Below, in pieces: positions 33,618 to 45,620 of a DNA stretch of 64,000 bases. A model generated the notes under the pieces. That model searched no databases, was not told the DNA's origin, and saw only the letters and a program-made list of their open reading frames with translations. How positions within the stretch are numbered: the first letter of the stretch is position 1; every line of letters begins with the position of its first letter. The position numbers and the translations under genes were made by a program. Origin of the DNA: Papilionanthe hookeriana x Papilionanthe teres (Eukaryota; Streptophyta; Magnoliopsida; Asparagales; Orchidaceae); contig CM040421.1 in the NCBI GenBank assembly GCA_022702705.1, forward strand, positions 60,490,621-60,554,620, in the 5' to 3' direction.

Positions 33618-34721
33618 TGATGCGTGCTAGAAAATTCGTGGTGGTAGAGTAATGGATTATCATCTTAGCATTGCACGAGAATTCAGTACACACTCAGATG
33701 AAAGAAAAATAACAAGTAGTGACGCTAGAGGTTTTTACGTAAAAAACCCGTAAAGAGAAAAACCATGAGGTCTGGGCCAGTTGTAAAAGTTTACTATTAG
33801 TAGATGATTACAAAGACCGATTATCCTACACGCGAGAAAGGACAACTATATTTTCCAAGTTAAAGAATCGACTGACGGCGTCTGATTGGTGGTGATCAAC
33901 GGAGGAGGTCAATAGTGGCTGACGGTGATCGGCGGGTGTCGACACGACGGACGGTGCTTGACAGAGGCCAGCGGTGGCCGAAGGAGGCCAACGGTGGTCG
34001 ACGGTGATCGACGGGTGTCGACAACGATTGGTGTCGACTACGGTTGGCGGGTGTCGACGACGGTCGGCGGTGGCCAACGGTGATCGTCTGGTTAGTGGCG
34101 GTTGACAGTGGCCAACGGCGATCAATGAGTGTCGACGGCGGCCGGTTGTTGTCAACAGCAATCAGCGATGGTCAGGATGGTTTGGACTTCGCTCCTCAGT
34201 TCTTCCAGTTCTCTATGAAGCTTCAAGTCTCTCCCCTCATGCGAGGGGTGGAGCTCTATTCATAGTGTTTTGGGTGCAATTAATGCAGAAATATGAAATA
34301 TTTTGATCGGACGGTCCGAAGAGATTCCTTTGATTAGATGGCGTTTAATGTACATTTCAGCGTCTAACGATTTCAGAATTGAGCAATATTAGGCTTGTTG
34401 GATTTATCTTGTCGAGACGCTCGATTCAACTATGAACTTGTCGGATTCAACATATGTTTGACCTTCCAAATGTGTTTGGGAATATTCAAAAAGCGGTTAA
34501 ATTACTTGATCAGGGCTTGATTTAACTCGGATTTGTCTAACTTTGATGCCATTGGGTTCCTCTCATTGAGCCACTCAGTTTGACTATAAGTTTGTTGAAA
34601 TCGGGGCTCTGGATGACTGTTTATCAAAATTTAAATTTTTCTTGTTTAAAATATTATCTCGAGATCCACATCGTACCTCGATATTCGTACCTGATGATAA
34701 AAATTTGTTAGTGGCGTATGA
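33618..34721 (-). repeat. Right (5') LTR of the non-autonomous element
   Basis: It starts TGATGCGTGC and ends GTGGCGTATGA, one base off the CATCA of its partner. Its GC-rich minisatellite is at about 33890-34185. It is homologous to 28532-29649 over its full length and is flanked on the right by ACTAT. Confidence 0.88.
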
Positions 34722-34726
34722 ACTAT

Positions 34727-36299
34727 TTTTTTGTTAATTTGATGAATTTCGTTTCTTATAAGACAACATAATTGGCATCCCACATGCGGACCAAACTATA
34801 GAAGGAAATAATAAATGTATATATATAGCATGCTTTAATTGCTTGCTTGATTTCATTCTTTATGAGCTTTTATTTCATCAATTGCAATTGTTCATGCAAA
34901 TTTGGTTGTATGTGTAATTTTTAACAGATATTATTTTCTTTAAGAAAATTATATTGTTTAAAAGAATTGAAATATGCAAGAAAATTAGCAAATTGAAATG
35001 AAATCTCATTGTACTGTGACAAAATGTCAGATGAATGTCTATATTTTAAGAAATAAATTTATTATGAAAGGAGCAATCAATGATAAATGATTGCTTGTGA
35101 AAGCTTGAGAGCATATTTGTTTGCAAGATTTAATTAGGATTCAATCATCACTAAATTTTAAGCTATAATTAATGGCAAATAGTTAGTAGAGCAAGTAAAT
35201 TTTATAGTAGTAGGGGCGGACCTACGTAAGGTCCAGAGGGGCATTGCCTCTTCCAAATTTAGATTTTTTACTTATATGAGAGGATAATTTGTTCTTTTAC
35301 CCTTTTGAAATATCAGTTTTGTCTCTCCTTATGAGTTTTGAGTTTGTCATCATTTCCTTCTGCTCTCATGGAGGAAAAATTATTATTTACGTTTACCGTA
35401 CGCAAATTTGCATACGGTGAACTAATAAAAACTCTCCCTATCAAAAAAAGTGTAAGTCAGTGGGCCATAATTAATTTTTTTTTCAAAAAAAAAATAAATA
35501 AAATAAAAATATTTCATTGGATGCCGGACGCAAATGTCCGCACGTAATAACAGCTCCTCATGGAGAGGTTACTAGTGGATTTGAAAGGGGAAAATGAGGT
35601 CTTGGAAATTTAGTTGCAAAAGAGGAAAAGATTATGCTTTTTAATATTTTGGGCCGAAAGTGTAAGACAATTTGGGTGGAAAGGTGTTGAAAATATGGAG
35701 TGAGATGGAAAAAATGGGAAAGCTTTTAAGTTTCTTTTTAATTATTTTAATTACGTCCTAAATTATTATCATTAATAAATATAAAAATCATTTAGTTAAA
35801 TTAACTAATATAAATTAACTGTGATAAATGCATATATATATTAAGAAATGTATTTGTGTGTGTTTGTGTGTTTGTATGTATGTATGTATGCATATATATT
35901 TATAAGTTTATAATAGCTAATAAATTTTATTTTTATATATACTTTTATGATGATGCATTTTTAAACATAATAAAAAACTTTAAAAGATTTACAGCCACCC
36001 CAACTTTCTCTTAGGTTTTCTTTGAAGGAGTTTCGCCGTTCGGCGAAGCTTCGTTAAAAATCGCGAGGGGGAACGGGCATTATCATCTGAGTTTTAAAAT
36101 AACAAAGAATTACCATTATGGTAAAATAATTTCAAGAGACATCAGAGAAGCTGCATTAACAATAAAAAAAGTATATGCATGCCATCTTTCACATAAAAAT
36201 GAAGAGCTTGAATGCCTTCTCAAACAAAACATCATCAAACAATCCTACCTAAATATATGTTGTTGCGCCTACGCGCAAGAACTATTTTGGTAATACATC
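34727..36299. other. AT-rich stretch, no gene; possible decayed transposon ends
   Basis: AGGGGCGGACCTACGTAAGG at 35214-35233 and CAGCCACCCCAACTTTCTC at 35993-36011 resemble the two sides of a widespread plant repeat, but inverted termini and target duplication could not be matched, so it is not called. A short TTCGCCG-TT-CGGCGAA hairpin lies at about 36031-36046. A GTGT/GTAT microsatellite patch is at 35854-35890. Short frames such as 35338-35547 have no motif. Confidence 0.4.
35392..35421. repeat. 30-bp near-perfect palindrome
   Basis: TTTACCGTACGCAAA is followed without spacer by TTTGCATACGGTGAA. Thirteen of fifteen positions pair. A related GGACGCAAATGTCC dyad occurs at 35526-35539. Confidence 0.8.
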
Positions 36300-36314
36300 A
36301 ACTCGTTTTATTTA

Positions 36315-36400
36315 ATGGGACTAGCCCAAGAGCGGATAAAAATCTGGGCTTCGAATCCGAAAATGACTTTTAATTTAATATAACTTGCTACTTTTTTCTA
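36315..36400 (+). mobile_element. Possible tRNA-derived SINE fragment
   Basis: A box-A-like TAGCCCAAGAGCGG (36322-36335) and a box-B-like GGGCTTCGAATCC (36346-36358) occur in order, but only about 11 nt apart, shorter than in a tRNA. The spacing suggests an internal deletion. It lies just 5' of the LINE remnant. Confidence 0.3.
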
Positions 36401-36549
36401 TATAAATATAAAATATAAACTATTTTTTTATAAACTATTTTTTTATTGCTTAAAAATTAAAAATATAAATTCAATTTAGTTAGAGCCGACTACCGATAGA
36501 TTTTTCATTACTTTAAAACTGTGTTAATCATCCACTCTTTGCAATATAT

Positions 36550-38760
36550 TGAAAAAAATATTAAAATTGCTTTGAATGACTTAAATGACATAGCTCTAAT
36601 ATTATTGATTGAAAAGTAAGCAAGAAGTTCTTATGAATAACTTATTTTAAGAATATGTTTACTCTAGTGTCTCAGAATTAAAAGAATTTACATAATGCTT
36701 GTGAATACAAGTGTGTGAAATAAAGAGCTAAATGTACTTTGCTTGCTAAGGGTGAAGATAATATTCAAATTTGTTTTATCTAAAGAGTAATAATAGGAAA
36801 AGCATCAATTTTATTAAAGAACATTTTGGTCAATAACACCTACATTAATCATCATGATGAGATTGCTGATGAGGTTATAATGCTTTGCTTAATACATATG
36901 ATGAAGAATTTGCCTCTTTTGTTGATATTTCTCTTGTTAATAATATTATTTCCAGTGTTGATTGTGAAGCTTTAATGCATGAGTTTTCTAATGAGGAAAT
37001 TAAAAAGGTTTTTTACACTATTTGGAGTAATAAAGCTCCTTGTTATGATGGCTTCTCCTCTAAATTCTTGAAGGATTATTGACATATCATTGTTTTTTAT
37101 TGTATTAAAACTACTATTTTTTTGTTATTGCTAAGCTTCTTTATAGAGTTAATTATTCCACTAATGCCATTATTTCTAAAAATTCTGGACCTCAAACACT
37201 TATTGATTTTAGATATATGTCTCTTTGCTATATTATTTATAAAGTTATTGCTAAACTTCTTGCTTATATGCTTAAAATTCTTCTTTCTAATATTATTCAT
37301 TTTATTTAAGTCATTTTTATTAAGAGATCAGATATTGTTGATAATATTATTTTAACTAATAATTTTTATATGTTCGTTATTTTATAAATTCTCTTAAAAA
37401 ATATTACTCGAAAGATAAATCTCAAAAAGCATTTACACGAGGTGGATAATTTTTTTTTCATTATAATAGAATGGAAAGAATGTGTTTTCCTATAAATTTT
37501 TTAATTGAATCAAAACATGTACTGTTGTTGCTTATTTTATTATTATTATTAATGGGGAATGAAATGTTATTTTTCTTCTTCATTTCACTTACATGGATGT
37601 CCTCTTTCTCCTTTTTTTCCGATTGTTATGTAGGGTTTTTTTTCTCTATTAGATGCATAGGTCCATATCACTATACATCAAACTATTGGTAATATTTCTC
37701 ATCTTATATATTCCAATGATTTTTTGTAAGATTGATGCTAAGAAATATGCATCATATGTCAAATATTCTTGATATTTTTAGCCACGCTTCTAATCTTATT
37801 ATCAATATCTCTAAGTCAGATATCTATTTTTCTAAATACATTGAGCCTTTCATGCAATAGTGTTTACGATATTAGTGGTTTTAATATTAAGTATCTATCT
37901 TGGTGTCACTATTAATCCCTCTAAATTAAATATTGTTTTTTATCATCTTCTCATTGATAAGCTCCAAAGTTGGTTGACAAGTTGGAAGCAGAAGGATTTG
38001 TGCTCTGTTGGCATATTTTAAGCATATTTTAACTTATTAAAATTACAATTTTGAGTTACATTTATTATCGGTTCCGTTATACAACTTTGTCTTAAGGTAT
38101 TAGGAAGAAAACTTTCTCTATGCTTGTATTTTTTTCCATTGCAGTAGTGAAACAAAGATGATTACTGTTACTTGAAATTCTATTATATTTAATAAATCCT
38201 ATGGTGGTGTTGGGATTCACTCTATTGATAATATTAATCTTATATATAAATTTAAAGTTACTTCGCTTTGGAACTATCATGGTGCATTATAATTCTAATT
38301 GCTAGTTTGCTAATCAGTGTGTTGCTCATTATGGTTTTTTTGTGTAATCCTCATTATAATGCTTCCTCTTTTTATATAATCTCACTAAGGTGATATTAAA
38401 ATTAGGATGCTTTTATCTCTTAAAATTTATTACATGAGTATTCTCTCTCTTTGTTATGATATTGGGATGTATGAACTCTCTTTGTTTGAAAAGTATGAGA
38501 ATATTAGTGTTAATTGGCTTCACTTTCCCAAAGGTACTAAGCTTGTCAAGATTATTATTGATAATAATTGTATTTTTTTCATCATCACGTTGTTCCTAAT
38601 GATCATCTTAAATTAATTTGCAATATTCCTATTATTGAGGGTGTTTTTGGTTCTTATTAACTCGGATTCACCAATTTATCTATTCATCGTCTTATGATTT
38701 CCTTTTCCAAATAGCCCACTTTCTTGAAACAATTCTAAGAAAAGGAGGGATAAAAAAATG
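36550..38760 (+). pseudogene. L1-type LINE ORF2 (reverse transcriptase) remnant
   Basis: Across many frame changes the order of plant L1 RT blocks is readable. NHHDEIADEV is at about 36847, EEIKKVFYTIWSNKAPCYDG (36998-37060) with FSSKFLKDY, and IYKVIAKLLAYMLKILLSNI (37219-37290). The catalytic FADD block has decayed to IYSNDF (about 37706-37730). ISKSDIYFSK (37806-37840), DKLQSWLTSWKQKDLCSVG (37960-38010) and GGVGIHSIDNINLIYKF with LWNYHGAL (38202-38290) follow. The endonuclease domain is absent and the 5' end truncated, as is usual for L1 copies. Similarity fades after about 38620; no clear poly-A tail was seen. Confidence 0.85.
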
Positions 38761-40204
38761 AAGAAATAAGATGAAAAACTAGACAAACAAATTTAATTAA
38801 AAAGAAATATAAATAACTTATATAAGGCAACTTCGTGTGATAGGTCAAGAATATATGTCAAAAATGAAATTAGTTCAAAATATCTTTAAACATGTATCTA
38901 CGAAGAGAAGAACTTACATAAGTAACCCAAAACCAAAGAACTATAATTTTATATTTTGTCCTGGGGTCAGGAGCAACTCTCAAAAGAATGTATATCTTTG
39001 TTTAATTACATCTTAGAAGATACCCAAAAAGTACTCTTGATAATAGAAATCCTAATTACACTATGTGATAACTATTAAAAAGGATGTGTTTAAGGGATGG
39101 TTATCTCAAATAGGAGCATTTTGATGCTTTCATTGCTCATCTTAAGCCATAAGGACTGAGTGTGAGTCTCGCAATCCCATATGTGTGGTGGCTAATAGGC
39201 AAAGGAGGCTTAATAACCAGGTCATCTCAATAGGTTCCACAACATGCTTCAAGGCCTAAGAAGGCCATAAAGGTAGAGGGTGAATCGCCAAAACCCAAAC
39301 GGGTGGCGGTCTGTCAGCAGTTAAGACTAACCAGATGACATCAATGATGTACCAAAAAGGTAGAGAGGGTTCAATGGGGAATAACAAGAAAATGTATAGA
39401 AGTCTTAATAGGGTTGAGTCAGAATTCTATGGATCTATCATCTGAAGCTATTAGTACCTAAAGTCTATTAAGCCTTGATGGTAGTTAACCCAACGCAACC
39501 AAAGATCTCTTGTCAGCAACCCATGTGCATCCAAAGAGACCTTCGTAGCTCTAAGGTTAACGGAAAGAAAACTATAACCACTTTGAATCTTTATAGGTAG
39601 AATCGATAGAATTAGGACTGATACTCATCGAGAAAGCAACGAGGAAGCCTCTGGAAAGAAGGGAAAAGAGAGTTTCAGTGTCGGTGGCCGTAATGAATAT
39701 CCAGTTGCCCGCTTTAAAATTTTAATTTAATATATATTTATATAATTTGAAAAGTATATATTTTTTTGAAAATATGAAATCAATTTGATTTCATACATAC
39801 AATAGTTTAGATAAAATACCATAACATTCAAGCTATGCATCTAACCCGAAGAACAGACACATTACTTGATGATGTGGCTCATTAAAATGAATTAAAGAAT
39901 CTATAAAATTTGTTAATCCGCGAACCATTTATGTTAGCTGACAAGTTCCCCTACCTAATTTGAAAGAATAGATAGGGTTTATATTACCTGGGTTCTTAAA
40001 GTTCCCTATAAGCGCAATCCTCTATAATTAATTACCTCTCCAATGAACGAAGTCAGTTAAGAGAACTCTCGATGATTATAAGGAAATATTGTCTTCATGA
40101 ACTCAAAAGATTAAGGATTTTCAAGGTCAGACTTAGGAAATATCAAATGAGAAAGTTGCAAATGGGAACAACTATTGTGGAATCAAAAGGAAGAAAAAAC
40201 TAAA
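38761..40204. other. Unassigned stretch with a diverged short tandem duplication
   Basis: Between 39160 and 39365 two diverged copies of a roughly 115-bp unit follow each other: GGTGGCTAATAGG / GGTGGCGGTCTG, AATAACCAGGTCATCTCAAT / ACTAACCAGATGACATCAAT, and AAAGGTAGAG at both ends. The rest shows no coding similarity. Just before 40205 the sequence is purine-rich. Confidence 0.5.
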
Positions 40205-41168
40205 GGATGTCACGGATCCTAAGGAGAACCTCGGTGACTTCCTAAACTATTCTATGGTTTGGCTTCAATTTTGAAGAGATATTATTTAATGTTTCATCGA
40301 GTCAATTTTATTATTTAGGACTTACATCTGTATGATACCAATCATACAAATAATATGAAAGATAGGAGGATTTAAGTCATAACAGACTACAACCTTGGAA
40401 CTCTAAGACTAGTTAGGGCTTATACTGCACAATGTGCAAATGTCCAAAAGGTCAATTGATGATTTATGTCGCACTAGGAAGAAGACCCGAAGTCCTACGA
40501 CTTGTTTATTTCTAAGAATGATTTGTTGTTAAAAATTATATTTTTTTTGTTGTAGATTTGTTTTCTTTCTCAAAGATGTCCTTCTGCATGTACTCTTCGT
40601 GCTGCCCACGGTGCATGCTCCAAGCTTTTATTGCAAAAGGTTTTAAGTTTAGAAGTGTAACTTTCAAGAGGTTCAGAGAAGTTCCAAGAGGTACAAGGTG
40701 TATATGTCATGTTTTGCTGTTGTGATTATTGTTTGTGTCTCATGGGGAAATTTAAGTTGATTAAGCGAGATCGGTTAGGATCTCACAATTTTCTCATTCT
40801 GACACTACTATTTTCTTCATATTCACTTAGTCCAAATAAGTTGTTAAACTCATTTAAATCAGAGAAATTACGTTAGCAGTCGTAGGTTGCCTCCTCCTAG
40901 GGATTCCCGATCATCCAAAGAGGGTGTATTTAATTTAGTTCATTTTTGTCTTTGTTTTGAAAATGTTGTTTAATTTTGAAAAGAAGTTTTGTTTTGAATG
41001 TCAATTTCAATATTTTTTTTTGGTTTAACATGCAAATTTTTTTTTGTAGGTAAATTAAATAAATGCAGGTAAGAACATACAATAAAGTAAAATGAAAGAA
41101 AAGCACAATGCAAAAATGTAAATGCATACTTGTCATGTTCTCGTGCATCTGCTGAAATTTTAGTTTTT
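40205..41168 (+). repeat. Dispersed repeat family X, copy 1 (LTR-like)
   Basis: The copy begins GGATGTCAC and aligns for about 750-800 bp with 45621-46440. Shared points are CCTCGGTGAC/CCTCAGTGAC, AAACTATTCTATGGTTTGGC/AAACTATTCTATAGTTTGGC (40245-40264 and 45660-45679), GGAGGATTTAAGTCATA/GGAAGGATTTATATCATA, TTAGGGCTTATACTGCAC/TTAGGGCTTATATTACAC and AGGTTGCCTCCTCCTAG/AGGTTACCTCATCTAAG. A purine-rich stretch precedes both copies. The pattern fits an LTR start next to a polypurine tract, but I cannot name the family. Confidence 0.65.
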
Positions 41169-41169
41169 G

Positions 41170-41171
<2 letters not shown>

Positions 41172-41226
<55 letters not shown>
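41172..41226. repeat. (AT)n microsatellite
   Basis: About 27 AT dinucleotides. A frame running through it (from 41130) is a composition artefact. Confidence 0.97.
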
Positions 41227-41229
<3 letters not shown>

Positions 41230-41309
41230 TTCTAGAGAATTTAAATAATTTGCAGAAAATGAAAGCAGGAAAGGTTCGAGGTGATCCTACTGCTCCTAGT
41301 CATAACTTG

Positions 41310-43735
41310 GTGGGTTCTATTCATTTATATTTTGAGAATTATTTTCTTGAGCAAAGACATAATGGGCTCATTTTTCCTTCAGAATATCTAAAAGACTATA
41401 AAGGGATGTGAATCATAAACCCTACACCTTTTTAAGATTCTTTGGAACGTCTCGAGTTCTTCTAAACCTATTGTGTTGCTAAATCATTCATCTGTCGTTA
41501 AAGTTAAGGTTTAATATGTATGTTTTAATCTATTGCTCAATGAACCTTGATGTTTTAATTATCTTTATGAGTGGGGGCAATATCACTTGATGTTTCAATT
41601 ATGAGTTATGTGAGTGGACTTAAGGGCAAATTAATTCGCTAAGGAACTTAGCCAATTTATATTCAAAGTTGGGCTAGTAGTGTTTTCAAAGTATTTGTGA
41701 TTATTTATATTTTTTTTTAACCCTCATTAAGCAAATTTGGATTAATCCTAGTTCACTGCTAAGCCCTTAAGATTTCATGGGTAGATCTCTAATTTTAAGG
41801 ACATTACATGGGGTGAGTCTAATCTTTATTGAAAGATCATATCATTGCTCAACCATTGATTTGGGGGTTTTTAAATTAGTGAATTATGGTATTCCAAAAT
41901 CAAACCCCTCAACTTAGGATCACTCAATTTAATTTCTTCTAAACTAAAATAATTAGGGGAAATTACAATTATACCCTTGTTGTGAAAAGTGAGGAATTGG
42001 TTTCTACCTTTTAATCCCTTATATTTCAATCACCTAGAAATATCAATTATGATTATACATTGTCCATTTACCCTTTGATTTAGCCTAAATATTAATTAGG
42101 GCTTAAATTCCATAGTTAACATTTTGCCTATTAAGGCCTTATCACTTCATAATTCTTTAAATTCAACTCAAATGAATTTGAAAATTTTATTTTACTCCAC
42201 TTATGGGTCAATTAAAATATCAGAGGAGAAAATATAATTTTTTTATTTTTATTTTATTTTTATTTTATTTTTAGAATTATTTTTAATGCAAAAATAGGTA
42301 TTTTTCAAGTTAATTCATTGACTTATCAAAGTATACCATCTATCCTTAAGAAAATTAATGGAGGTTTACAATGGTTTGAAGATTTCATAAATATTTGTTT
42401 TAAACACTTTTCTATTGACCACATGGCTAATTTTCATAATTTTTTGAATTTTATTTTAATTATTATAATTAATTGTTTGTTTTCAGCATTAATTAAATAT
42501 AAAATATTATTTAAGTTGAAAATTAGTTTTATATTTTTCATAAATCTCTTTGAGCTCAGGGAACCTAGAAAAGCAAATTTCATATTTTTGTGATTTTTAT
42601 TTTATTTATTGTAATTATTTTAGTGCAAAATTAGGAAAAATTCATTTTTAAGCCTTTAAAATTTCATAACAATTTTTATCAAATTAGTAAAAATATTCTA
42701 TTTGCTCCTAAGTAACCAGTAAACAATTTAAAACATTTTAGTGCAATTTTACATTTTTGTGATTTTTATGATTTTTTAACTAAAATTTAAAATGTCTTAT
42801 AAATCAAATATTTATTTTAACTTCAATTTCATTTTTATTATGTTCCTCTAGTCACAAGGAGCTCCCAAAAGCATTTTTATAATTTTCTTAATTATATTTT
42901 ATTTATTATAATTATTTTAATGCAAAAAATATTATTCTACTTAGAAAATCAAATTTGGTGAGAAATATACTCAAATGGCTTTCAAATTTTTATACTGAAA
43001 TAATATAATCATTATTTACGAGTGTGGGATCAATTTTTTTATTTTTCTATTTATATTTTAATTATTTAATTTTCCTTAATTTTTAATGAGTTAAATACAT
43101 AAAACACCATTTTTAATTATTTAAATATGTTTTATATTTTTCCTAGGACCCTTTGACTATAATGAACCTACCAAATTCATTTTTCTATTTTTCTGAATAA
43201 TATTTTAATTTTTATAATTTTTTAAATGCAACGGAGGTGATTTAATTTAAAATTTTGGGCTCTCATGCTATCTATGTTGTTTGACTCTAAAAAATCAGAG
43301 AACACTCCTATCAATAGAGCAAACAAGCTCTCCAAATTTCATGACATGGTGAAATGTATTTATTGAGTTATGATTTAAATAAACCTTTGAGTATTTAATT
43401 AATTTAAAAATAAATATAAGTCAAATATTTATAATTTTTCTTCTATATTATTCTCATCTGTTCACTGAGCAACATGGTATTTTCATTTTATTTTTATCAT
43501 TTTTATACACCAAGTTATGAATTTTCTAATTTAACTAAATTAAATAAATCATTTAAATCATCTTTTTCTACTTAACACAGTCAGCGCCATAAAATCCTAC
43601 GACAGCTCCGAACTCCTACGCGACATGCTCTAATTAGACACTGCCTTCCGCGTCAGCTGCCACGTGGCCCGCGCTTTATGTAACAAGAGTTCGTCTGGCG
43701 CCATCTAGTCCGTTGATTCGATACACATGTGAATG
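41310..43735 (+). repeat. Large inverted repeat, left arm (family X internal/LTR sequence)
   Basis: The reverse complement of 47060-49300 matches this stretch in order. Examples are the GTGGGTTCTATTC region, TTAGTGAATTATGGTATTCC versus a TTAGTGAATTTTTGTCTTCC counterpart, CCATTTACCCTTTGATTTAGC versus CCATTTACCCTCTGGTTTAAC, and the GC-rich block at 43575-43700 (CTCCGAACTCCTACGCGACA, GCTGCCACGTGGCCCGCGCT). The middle is very AT-rich. No coding sequence is recognised. Identity by eye is about 70-75%. Confidence 0.72.
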
Positions 43736-45620
43736 GACGACATTCGTTCATTGTCCTCATCTGTTCTAAATCGAGAACCGTCTACCTTCTAACCCTAAGA
43801 TCTCTCTTTATACTTAATAAAATAGCAATGGGGTTTGTTCTTACACCTTCATCTACTCAAGGCGAACCTATCTGTATGGTTGATCGAGTATGAAATACAA
43901 GTTTACTTCATAAAGACCCAAACTGAGGTCGATTTGAGGGAAAATGATTTATACCTTAGCCCAAGAGGTGAGACCTTAATTGGGTGCTTGCAGAAGCTTC
44001 GTTGCGAGCTGGAGAACATACTGGAAGTGTCACTTTGCTCTGGTGAAGGGTCTGTATATGAAATCCTCCTACAGGTGGAGAGGCTTATGTGGAATTTAGG
44101 TAAAGAGGGCTCACAGGATGGCGCATTTAGTGTAGAATTTCCTCGTTTGGTCTGGGAAAGGTGAGGGGTAAGTCAATTTGGAGTTTGGTGGAGTTTCAAA
44201 GAGTTACTGTTTCTGACCTATTCTTAGGTGAAAAAATTGGCCTTATACAGTGGAGGAGATGGCTGAAGAGTGGTGGGCTTAAGCTTAGGGAGGTCTGGAG
44301 AAGCTCTGGAAGCAATTTGATAAATTTTCCCTAAGGTTTAGTGCACACACCATATTTTTGTCGTGCGAGGTGGTGGCTAAATAGGCATGGAATGGGTGGC
44401 CACCAGGGCTTCAATCTGGGTGAGCTCTGCGGCATAAGTGGAGGAAAGAAATGTGCAAGTGGGTGAGCCAGCTCATGGAGTTTCAATTTTGGGATTAAGG
44501 ATTGGCGTGGCTCTCGGTTTTGATGTATTCCAGCGACTAGGTCGGCTGGCTAGGCTAGGGCTGGTGGCTAGGCTGGTCAGGGGAGTCAGGGGATTTCTTA
44601 ATGGTGATTAGATGGGAGGTTTGATTGCTGGTGGCAAAGATCCCCTTGTCTTAATCATTTATGGAAAGAAATCCCTCAAATCAAGGGACCCTTAGTCCAT
44701 GGCTCAACTAGGTTGGGATAGGTGGATATAACCTAGTTCCTAGGGCTCAAATGTTGGTTGTGGTGACCATGGCTTGGCCAATTTGAATGGGTTTGGTCAA
44801 ATTTGGGGTTTGGGTTCAAAATTGGGCTTTTGGTTTGAACTTGGGTCTAAGTTGGGTTTGGGCTAAGACTTGGGTCAATTTCTTGACCAATTTCATGTGG
44901 ACGATTTTCATAAGAAGTTTTGAGAAGGAATTAGGTGATTTTGAATTGATTGGGAGACTCAATTTAGTGGAATTTGGCTCATGGTTAATTTTCTGCCACT
45001 TGGGCTAAACTGGGGTTTGGATTGGGCTAGGGATTGGATATGGTTCAACTGATGGTTCGAATTGGTCCAAGAGATTGTGATGAAGAGTTTTGGTTATGAA
45101 TTGGGTGGAAATTGTGGAGTTATGAAGTTCAATTTGGTGACATTTGGGTTTTAGAGTAAAGTTGGGGATTTTGACTTATGTTGTATTTGGGTGAGGTTTG
45201 AGTTTAGTTTAGGACAAATTGATGGCTCAAATTGATTGAAGTTAATCTTATTAAGCTTTTAGAATTCATAATTGGGGGAATTGGTTTGGTTATGGGGTTT
45301 AATTTTGTGGGATCTGGGAATTTGGGCAAAATTGGGGATGCAAATTAGGCTTGAAATTTGTGTTTGAAATTGGCTCAATTGGGCTTGAATTTGGTTTCAA
45401 TTGGGATTGGACATGATGAATTTTGATTTGGATTTGAAATTAGGGAGTTTTGGAATCAAATTGGTGGAAGTTTGGGGTAATTTGTGGATTTTGGGCATTC
45501 AAGGGAAATTTGAGGATTTTAGACAAAATGGGTCAATTTGGTCAATTTAGGGTCAATAGAAAGGTTTGAATTGATTTTGGGATCATTTAGAGTGTTTTTG
45601 TAGATTTTTGCAAAAGGTTG
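43736..45620 (+). other. Family X interior: promoter-like patch, unassigned frame, GT-rich low-complexity DNA
   Basis: CTTTATACTTAATAAAATAG (43805-43824) could be a TATA region. A 109-codon frame (43835-44164) shows no domain I recognise; it contains RGETLIGCLQKLRCELENIL and may be noncoding. From about 44750 to 45610 the plus strand is built from TTGGG, AATTGGG and TTTGGGC words with few C residues (degenerate tandem repeats without a fixed period). It ends in AAAAGGTTGGGGA at 45611-45623, a polypurine-like stretch before copy 2 of the family. Confidence 0.45.

Larger units (their letters stand above)
28532..34721 (-). mobile_element. LTR retrotransposon without recognisable coding sequence, carrying a minisatellite array
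   Basis: Two direct LTRs (28532-29649 and 33618-34721) enclose about 4 kb. Flanking pentamers are ACTTT (28527-28531) and ACTAT (34722-34726), a near-perfect target duplication. A minus-strand primer site lies beside the right LTR and a polypurine tract beside the left LTR, which fixes the orientation as minus. The interior holds thirteen or so 88-bp repeats, about 0.7 kb of unassigned sequence and a nested Athila-like LTR. No gag or pol motif was found, so it is non-autonomous. The terminal sequence and tRNA-Asp-like primer suggest Athila machinery as the helper (inference). Confidence 0.82.

Noticed and set aside
35214..36011. Possible DNA transposon bounded by AGGGGCGGACC and CAGCCACCCC words
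   Set aside because: The ends are not inverted copies and no target duplication could be matched, so no class or boundary can be supported.
41130..41411. 93-codon frame with a long Ile-Tyr repeat
   Set aside because: It reads through an (AT)n microsatellite; no other motif.
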